From an uncultured Bacillota bacterium (lineage in GTDB: Bacteria; Bacillota_I; Bacilli_A; RF39; UBA660), in NCBI GenBank assembly GCA_947165005.1, contig CAMUYN010000005.1:1-47443 (forward strand): 47,443 bases of DNA. Direction: 5' to 3'. The notes below the pieces were generated by a model, which was given only the letters and a program-made list of their open reading frames with translations, was not told where the DNA came from and did not search any database. Made by a program: the position numbers and the translations under genes. Below, one piece after another: positions 42,265 to 47,443 of the stretch; the stretch's first letter is position 1, and every line of letters begins with the position of its first letter.

Positions 42265-44325
42265 CTATTTATCTTCTGTATTTAATTCTTTATTTGTTTT
42301 TACCTCTAAAACTGCTTCATTAATTGCATCATCAATTGTTTTAACATCATCTGTTATCATGCTATAACCAAGTGTTGCTCCAAAATTATATGGAATATTT
42401 TTAAATTCTTTATTAAGCTTTCTCATATAAGCTATAACCTTATTTTCTTCATAACCTATAAGATAAATTAAGAATTCATCACCATTTGTTCTAACAATAT
42501 CACTTTGTTCTAATTGATTATTCATTAAGATGTTAGCAGCTTTTTTAAGAACCATATCCCCTTCTGCATGTCCATAAACATCATTAATATGTCCTACTTT
42601 ATTAACATTAACAATTATAATTGCTTGTGGATATATATTATTATTTTGCCACTTATCATAGTTTTTATTTAAATAATGTCTATTCTTTAATGATGTTAAG
42701 CTATCAACATATTTTAATCTATCATTTTTACTTATTTTATTATTCTTATATTTTATTTTTATGTATATTAAACTAATTCCAAGTAATACAAATAAACCTA
42801 CTAATATATATACAAATGTTAAATCTATTTTCTTACTATCTTTTGATAACTTTACTTTAGCACGTGCCATATATAAATCTGGTTCAATATTAGATATATA
42901 GAATTTAAATAAACCTACAAATCCTTTATTATTACTCTTATTTAAAACAATAAAATTATAATTTAAATCATCAAGTTCATCTTCGTAAACTACTTTAAAA
43001 TTATCTAGTTCAGTATTTCTATAATGATCATATACATTATAATCTAGAACTACTATGCTATTTTCATTTAATGAATTAAATAATGAACCTGGTTTCTTAT
43101 ATTCATTTACTTTTGCATTATATTCTTTAGAAATATAGTCAGATAACTTATTATCTATCATTGACACTTCTTTGTTTTTAAGACTCTTTAATGATGGGAC
43201 TATTGTCTTAGTATTATTAATATGTGTCAAAACTATTACTTTTTCCTTATATGGAGAAACAGTCTCATCAAAATTATTTGCTAAATTCTCAAAATTATAA
43301 TAATTAAATGCTAAATCAATTTTTTCATTATTTAAATTTGTAGTAAGATCTCTTATAGAATTATACTCTTTTATTTTAAAAGTAATATTCATACTCTTTG
43401 CAAAACCATCTAATATTTCACTATTATATCCGATGAATTCATCATTTATTTTCGATTCATAAGGAAGGTTCTTAACATAACCATAAGTATATTCTTTTCC
43501 TTCAAAATTTGCAATTGTTACATCATCTATCTCCTTAGATTCAAAATATAAAGTTAGTAATCTCTTATTATATGATTTTTCTAATTCATTCTTACTCCAT
43601 CTAGTATAATATTTTTTTAATATGCTATTTAATGTTTTATCAGAACCATTAACATTTAATACACATTCATTAGTTAATTCTGATATATTATGTACTATAT
43701 AAAAATTATTTGAAAATATTTCATTTATGTAAATTGTCTTTGGAATAACAGCATAAACTATATCATTATTTTGAAGTGCTTGGATTATAGCATCTATATT
43801 ATTATATGAATTATATATTATGCTGTCATTATCTTCAAATGACGAACGAATACTATCAATATCAGTTTCTAAAGCACCTATAGTTACATTCCTTAAATCT
43901 GTTATTCTTTTTACTCGTTTATTATCTTTACTAATAAGTGCATATTCATCACTATAGAATAAAAGATCTGTAGATTTAAGATTTGAATTACTCTTCATTT
44001 CAAAAGAATAATTACTGCTAGGAGTGGCACCTAATTTGTAAGGTACCATATTGAATTTTATACCTGTTTCTTTTGAAAAATCATTAAGGTAATCAAAAAA
44101 TACGCCTTCTCCTTCTTCACCAAATATAGGAATATTATTTAGAACAGACACATCCACAGACATATTCTTATTCTTTTCAATCCATTTTTTCTCAAGTAAA
44201 GAGAATACTCCTTTTTCGTTATTACTCTTATTAACGAAAATAGCAACGACTATAATAATGGCTAATAAAACTATTGGTAAAGTAATAAATAATATTTTCT
44301 TTTTATCAACATGTTTTCTTTTCAT
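42265..44325 (-). CDS. Two-sensor membrane protein with GGDEF-type domain
   Basis: A 686-residue signalling protein. An N-terminal membrane helix (about 10-28) is followed by two solute-binding-protein-like domains outside the cell (about 50-265 and 275-495; SNYSFEMKSNSNLKSTDLLF and FANFEGKEYTYGYVKNLPY mark their starts in part). A second membrane helix (about 513-533) leads to a cytoplasmic GGDEF domain (about 545-680). SLTSLKNRHYLN, INDVYGHAEGD and RTNGDEFLIYLIG are visible. The active-site motif is NGDEF where GGDEF is normal, so diguanylate cyclase activity is uncertain. There is no EAL or PilZ protein in the window. It is co-transcribed with the 166-residue membrane protein upstream. Confidence 0.85.
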   Translation of the reverse strand: MKRKHVDKKKILFITLPIVLLAIIIVVAIFVNKSNNEKGVFSLLEKKWIEKNKNMSVDVSVLNNIPIFGEEGEGVFFDYLNDFSKETGIKFNMVPYKLGATPSSNYSFEMKSNSNLKSTDLLFYSDEYALISKDNKRVKRITDLRNVTIGALETDIDSIRSSFEDNDSIIYNSYNNIDAIIQALQNNDIVYAVIPKTIYINEIFSNNFYIVHNISELTNECVLNVNGSDKTLNSILKKYYTRWSKNELEKSYNKRLLTLYFESKEIDDVTIANFEGKEYTYGYVKNLPYESKINDEFIGYNSEILDGFAKSMNITFKIKEYNSIRDLTTNLNNEKIDLAFNYYNFENLANNFDETVSPYKEKVIVLTHINNTKTIVPSLKSLKNKEVSMIDNKLSDYISKEYNAKVNEYKKPGSLFNSLNENSIVVLDYNVYDHYRNTELDNFKVVYEDELDDLNYNFIVLNKSNNKGFVGLFKFYISNIEPDLYMARAKVKLSKDSKKIDLTFVYILVGLFVLLGISLIYIKIKYKNNKISKNDRLKYVDSLTSLKNRHYLNKNYDKWQNNNIYPQAIIIVNVNKVGHINDVYGHAEGDMVLKKAANILMNNQLEQSDIVRTNGDEFLIYLIGYEENKVIAYMRKLNKEFKNIPYNFGATLGYSMITDDVKTIDDAINEAVLEVKTNKELNTEDK

Positions 44326-44337
44326 ATACTTCTCCTA

Positions 44338-44838
44338 TTACCAAACTATTCCATCTTTTTTCTTATTCTTATATCCCATTATAGGAAATTCATAAATAGT
44401 AACTTCCTTTGTAGTTTCATCATCTACTTGTTTAGTCTCTTTTCTTCCTTCTTCATCCTTTTTCTTTATCATATATTGTAAATCATAATAGCCTTTTACT
44501 TTATCAGAAAAAGCACCCAATGATTCATTAGCAATATTTTTTGAATCATCTATTGAAGTATCTTTTTTAACTGTAAAAATAACGTTTATTATTTTTCCAT
44601 GAACATTTATTTCACAAGATAATACTTGTTCTTTATCTTTAATACTCTTAATAACTTTATTCTTTTCTTTGCTAGTAAATTTATTATCTTGAATACCATC
44701 TAATCTATCACCATATTTACTAATACCTGAAGATGGCAAGATTAATTTTATAATTAATCCAAAGAACGCAATTATTATTATAATAGCGAATATATAACCT
44801 ATTTTAAGTTTTCTTTTTGGTTTTTTATTTTTTTCCAT
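44338..44838 (-). CDS. Small membrane-anchored protein of unknown function
   Basis: A 166-residue protein with a basic N-terminus (KKPKRKLK), one membrane helix (about 13-32) and an external domain of about 120 residues with CEINVHGKIINVIFTVKKD and YDLQYMIKKKDEEGRKE. I do not recognise the family. It is first in a unit with the GGDEF gene (12 nt apart), so it might be an accessory of that sensor. It has its own likely promoter. Confidence 0.6.
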   Translation of the reverse strand: MEKNKKPKRKLKIGYIFAIIIIIAFFGLIIKLILPSSGISKYGDRLDGIQDNKFTSKEKNKVIKSIKDKEQVLSCEINVHGKIINVIFTVKKDTSIDDSKNIANESLGAFSDKVKGYYDLQYMIKKKDEEGRKETKQVDDETTKEVTIYEFPIMGYKNKKKDGIVW

Positions 44839-44861
44839 TTTCTAACACCTCTAACTATTTA

Positions 44862-44890
44862 ATTATACTATACGTGATATAAAAAAACAA
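44862..44890 (-). promoter_or_regulatory. Probable promoter of the GGDEF unit
   Basis: On the minus strand TTGTTT (44885-44890), a 17-bp spacer and an exact TATAAT (44862-44867). The -35 lies in the T-run of the preceding terminator. Confidence 0.55.
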
Positions 44891-44913
44891 TAATCAATAA
44901 GAATTGATTATTG
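44888..44913 (-). terminator. Intrinsic terminator after the acidic repeat protein gene
   Basis: An 11-bp perfect stem (44888-44898 with 44903-44913, CAATAATCAAT arms, 4-nt loop) is followed by TTTTTTT on the minus strand. Confidence 0.82.
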
Positions 44914-44921
44914 ATTATTAT

Positions 44922-45881
44922 CTATGCTGCTATCGAATTAACTAAAGTTTTAGATAGTTCTTCTTTTACAAATATTCTTTGTTTTCCATCTGATTTTACA
45001 ATCAAATCTTTTGGATAAAGATCTGTTACTTTAGTTATTTTATTGTTTTGTGTGGTATTTTCTGCAGCTGCCAAATTATCTACAGTATTATTTTCTGTTT
45101 CTCCTAAAACCGGATTAACTGGTTGTGGTTGAACCGGTGTTTCTATAGAAACCTTAGAAGCTTCATTTTCTGCTGTTGTCAAATTATCCACAGTATTATT
45201 TATCATTCCTTCTGAAACTGTATTAACTGGTTGTACTTGAACAGATGCTACTGGTTCAGATACAGTTTGTTCTGCAAGAAGATCTTCTATTGATGTTATA
45301 TTACCTGCTGTTGGGATAACTGGTGCTTTCACTGGAGCAACCGGTGTTTCTACAGAAACCTTAGAAGCTTCATCTTCAAATATAGGTTGATTAACAGGAA
45401 TTTCTGGTTGAATTTCTTTTACTGTTTCAGGTTCTAATTCATCAACACGTATTGGATTAAAGCCTGCTGTTTCTTCTAACTTTTCCTCAGCAGAAACATC
45501 AATTACTGGTGCTTCTTCTACTATAGTTTCTTCTTTTTTTGGTTCTTCTGATGGATCAGGAACTAATTCCGCAGAATTAAATACTTCTGTTGTTTGTTCA
45601 TCTATTGGATTAACAACAGTATTTTCTGCTCCAATAAAATCTACTTTTTCTTCCTCTGCAGGTTTAACTTCATTTTGAATTGATTCTTGGATATCATCAG
45701 TAATTACTGGTGCTTCTACTACTGGAGTAATATTTTTATTATCTTCTTTTGCTAGTATTTGACCAACTATATCTTTTATTTCTCTTAGTAATTCATTTGT
45801 TTCATTAGAAGAAGATTCATTAGTGCTTACAACACCAACTGCCGAAAAGTTTTCATTAGTATTATTAATATTCTCTGGCAT
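44922..45881 (-). CDS. Acidic low-complexity protein with internal repeats, unknown function
   Basis: A 319-residue protein with no membrane helix or signal peptide. It is rich in Glu, Pro, Val, Asn and Thr and probably disordered along most of its length. An N-terminal helical patch (NETNELLREIKDIVGQILA, about 25-45) and a C-terminal patch (KITKVTDLYPKDLIVKSDG, about 280-300) may fold. Between them a unit recurs: EASKVSVETPV (about 171), EASKVSIETPV (about 241) and NTVDNL (two copies). It starts 1 nt after the DUF1292 gene stop and shares its promoter. Composition resembles the P/E/V-rich tail of the coiled-coil protein at 8938-9669. A linker or scaffold role is possible. Confidence 0.6.
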   Translation of the reverse strand: MPENINNTNENFSAVGVVSTNESSSNETNELLREIKDIVGQILAKEDNKNITPVVEAPVITDDIQESIQNEVKPAEEEKVDFIGAENTVVNPIDEQTTEVFNSAELVPDPSEEPKKEETIVEEAPVIDVSAEEKLEETAGFNPIRVDELEPETVKEIQPEIPVNQPIFEDEASKVSVETPVAPVKAPVIPTAGNITSIEDLLAEQTVSEPVASVQVQPVNTVSEGMINNTVDNLTTAENEASKVSIETPVQPQPVNPVLGETENNTVDNLAAAENTTQNNKITKVTDLYPKDLIVKSDGKQRIFVKEELSKTLVNSIAA

Positions 45882-45882
45882 A

Positions 45883-46143
45883 TTACATTCCTCCTTCCAT
45901 TAATTCTGAAACATAGCCTTTAACTATATCCCATTCATTATCATCTGATATAGTATCAAAATAATATTCACCATTTTCTATTCTTACTCTTGATACATAA
46001 TTTTTTATTTTATTGTTTTCATCTTTTTGATTAAAAGTATAAACAGCATAATCTTGATTCGTTTCATTTACTTTAAATATATCAATTAGATCTGCTACTA
46101 CTTTTTGTCCTTTTGAATTAACAATAGTTACTTTCTTTTCCAT
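45883..46143 (-). CDS. DUF1292 family protein
   Basis: An 86-residue cytoplasmic protein. The pattern YAVYTFNQKDENNKIKNYVSRV followed by YYFDTISDDNEWDIVKGYVSEL matches the DUF1292 (YrzB-like) family, small proteins of unknown function common in Bacillota. Start is clear: AAGGAGGT seven bases before the ATG. It is first in a two-gene unit with the acidic repeat protein. A second DUF1292-like gene at 8681 is likewise paired with a long acidic protein. Confidence 0.72.
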   Translation of the reverse strand: MEKKVTIVNSKGQKVVADLIDIFKVNETNQDYAVYTFNQKDENNKIKNYVSRVRIENGEYYFDTISDDNEWDIVKGYVSELMEGGM

Positions 46144-46170
46144 AAGAGATACCTCCTTATTCTAAACAAA

Positions 46171-46199
46171 ATTATATCATTTATTTGATTTTTATACAA
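46171..46199 (-). promoter_or_regulatory. Promoter of the DUF1292/acidic protein unit
   Basis: On the minus strand TTGTAT (46194-46199), a 17-bp spacer and an exact TATAAT (46171-46176), about 28 nt before the ATG. Confidence 0.65.
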
Positions 46200-46212
46200 T
46201 ATTTTTAATAAA

Positions 46213-46238
46213 AAAAAGTGGATTTATATCCACTTTTT
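46213..46238 (-). terminator. Intrinsic terminator after the right-edge gene
   Basis: An 11-bp perfect stem (46213-46223 with 46228-46238, AAAAAGTGGAT arms, 4-nt loop) has a T-run following on the minus strand. Confidence 0.87.
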
Positions 46239-46244
46239 ATAATT

Positions 46245-47443
46245 TTATTTTAATACATATGCACCATTATATATTTTATTAAATTTATTCTTTTCTACTA
46301 TAATTATTATTGCTTGTCTCTTTTTGTTATAATTTATTTCATTTATCTTAACATTTTTAATTCTTTTTATTGTATTACCTTTTCTTCCGATAACTATTAT
46401 ATCTTTGTTATTAGATAATATTATTTCATTTTTATTTACTTTATTGTTTTTAATCTTATAATCTTTTAAATCATACGTATATGTTTTATTCTTAGCCTTA
46501 TTATAAAAATATAATTTATTATTTTTTTCTAACGCAATTGTATCTTTCATACTAGATAAAAAAGTTTTTGATTCGTATTTTTCTTTCAAATCACTAGATA
46601 TTATATATTTATAATCACTTTTTTCATATTTATAATATATTTTGCCATTAATTATAAAACTTTCTCCATTATATAATCCATTATCAAATACATTTATATT
46701 ACTATCTACTGTTCCTACTTTAACTTTGCTATTAGAGAGAATTATCTGTTTATCAGAACTAGCAATCCTTCTATCATCATTATCTAGCAGATAATAATAA
46801 TCATTATTTTTTAAAGTTTTATAATTATTTTCAAATATTACTATATCATCAAAATTATTGTTATATATTAACTTAAAACTATCTAGATTATAAACATAAT
46901 TTTTTCCATTGCAATTGATATTTATATTACTATTATCAATATATTTATATGTAAAATTCTTTGTTTTTATTATTCTATGAAATTTATTAGTATCTGTCTC
47001 CAAAATTCCTAAATAATAATCTCTAATAGTCAATATCATGTTTTTTCTAACAGCATTTTTATAATCAATATTATATATATTTTTATTAACGCTAAAAGTA
47101 ATTTCTTTTCTAAGTCCATTTGTAGAAATTATATAAATCTTATTATTAGAAACTATATATATATCATCTTTATATTCAAAATACTTATCAAATTCATCCC
47201 CAATTATATTATTCATTATAGGGAAAAAACTATAATACTTATTGTCTTTTCGAACAATAAAATAATCTAATTCATTATCATTGATTTTTTCTCTAACTAT
47301 TTTATAATCATATAATAATACTTTACCTTTTTCATTTATAAAATAGTTATCCAAAGAAATATATTTATCTTTATAATATAAATTAATATTTTTAATGTCT
47401 TTAAATAATACTTTCCCTTTATAATCTATAATATTGTTATCAG
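46245..47443 (-). CDS. Repeat protein of unknown function, 5' end outside window
   Basis: At least 398 residues are visible. The frame stays open to the right edge, so the TTG at 47354 is only an internal codon; the upstream residues (IDYKGKVLFKDIKNIN and KYISLDNYFINEKGKVLLYD) continue the same pattern. Short units such as NEKGKVLLYDYK and DYKGKVLFKDI recur, each about 30-40 residues of Tyr/Asn/Lys-rich beta strands, like WG-repeat or propeller-type proteins. No signal peptide can be judged because the N-terminus is missing. I cannot give a function. It ends at its own terminator. Confidence 0.6.
   Translation of the reverse strand, partial: DNNIIDYKGKVLFKDIKNINLYYKDKYISLDNYFINEKGKVLLYDYKIVREKINDNELDYFIVRKDNKYYSFFPIMNNIIGDEFDKYFEYKDDIYIVSNNKIYIISTNGLRKEITFSVNKNIYNIDYKNAVRKNMILTIRDYYLGILETDTNKFHRIIKTKNFTYKYIDNSNININCNGKNYVYNLDSFKLIYNNNFDDIVIFENNYKTLKNNDYYYLLDNDDRRIASSDKQIILSNSKVKVGTVDSNINVFDNGLYNGESFIINGKIYYKYEKSDYKYIISSDLKEKYESKTFLSSMKDTIALEKNNKLYFYNKAKNKTYTYDLKDYKIKNNKVNKNEIILSNNKDIIVIGRKGNTIKRIKNVKINEINYNKKRQAIIIIVEKNKFNKIYNGAYVLK

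Noticed and set aside
47354-47356. TTG at 47354 as the start of the right-edge gene
   Set aside because: The same frame stays open to 47443 and continues the repeat pattern, so the true start lies outside the window.
1-47443. Mycoplasma-type genetic code (TGA as Trp)
   Set aside because: Ribosomal and other conserved proteins read through with Trp encoded by TGG and no internal TGA, so the standard code fits.
1-47443. CRISPR array, tRNA, rRNA or insertion sequence
   Set aside because: I saw no regularly spaced repeats, cloverleaf genes, rRNA stretches, transposase frames or terminal inverted repeats.

Overview
This window is AT-rich, roughly 30% GC by eye, and nearly every gene lies on the minus strand. 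It looks like a chromosomal segment of a low-GC Gram-positive bacterium. The content (S10-spc-alpha ribosomal cluster without rpmD, LCP and LtaS-like envelope enzymes, a SipW-type signal peptide protein, DUF1292 and DUF402 proteins, a dockerin) suggests an uncultured gut Bacillota of the Bacilli/RF39-Erysipelotrichia kind. That placement is inference. Tryptophan is read from TGG inside conserved proteins, so this is the standard bacterial code and not Mycoplasma code 4. TGA is almost absent as a stop codon.

Layout from left to right: (1) 1-3300: a DUF402 phosphatase-like gene cut by the window edge, an S41 C-terminal processing protease, a degenerate thioredoxin-fold membrane protein and a LolA-fold lipoprotein, mostly separated by their own hairpin terminators. 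(2) 3300-5000: the most unusual locus. A secreted or anchored surface protein ends in a C-type-lectin-like domain with a GC-rich, NNY-codon hypervariable patch. A second, start-less copy of the same 3' end lies downstream, beyond a spacer with hairpins. This is the signature of targets (variable repeats) of a diversity-generating retroelement whose reverse transcriptase and template are not in the window. (3) 5100-11100: a DUF378 gene (the only plus-strand gene), small membrane proteins, truA, two degenerate ECF-type ATPases without EcfT, and a coiled-coil protein. (4) 11170-25380: the ribosomal super-operon rpsJ-rplC-rplD-rplW-rplB-rpsS-rplV-rpsC-rplP-rpmC-rpsQ-rplN-rplX-rplE-rpsN-rpsH-rplF-rplR-rpsE-rplO-secY-adk-map-infA-rpmJ-rpsM-rpsK-rpoA-rplQ, read leftwards from a clear sigma-A promoter near 25350. 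(5) 25400-32860: a polysaccharide operon with five glycosyltransferase genes, two of them fused to polymerase-like membrane domains, plus an Alg13-like partner. (6) 32990-41370: envelope genes: an anchored surface protein, a dockerin-bearing peptidoglycan hydrolase, an LCP ligase with an extra sensor-like domain, a membrane protein, and an LtaS-like phosphotransferase. (7) 41430-47443: a YihY-family protein, a two-sensor GGDEF protein, small membrane and acidic proteins, a second DUF1292 protein, and a gene cut by the right edge.

Regions 5-7 plausibly build and decorate the cell surface: polysaccharide made by the glycosyltransferases, attached to the wall by the LCP protein, with the LtaS-like enzyme supplying a glycerol-phosphate-type polymer and the hydrolase remodelling peptidoglycan. 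The diversified protein in region 2 would display a variable ligand-binding face on the same surface. These functional links are inferred from families and gene order.
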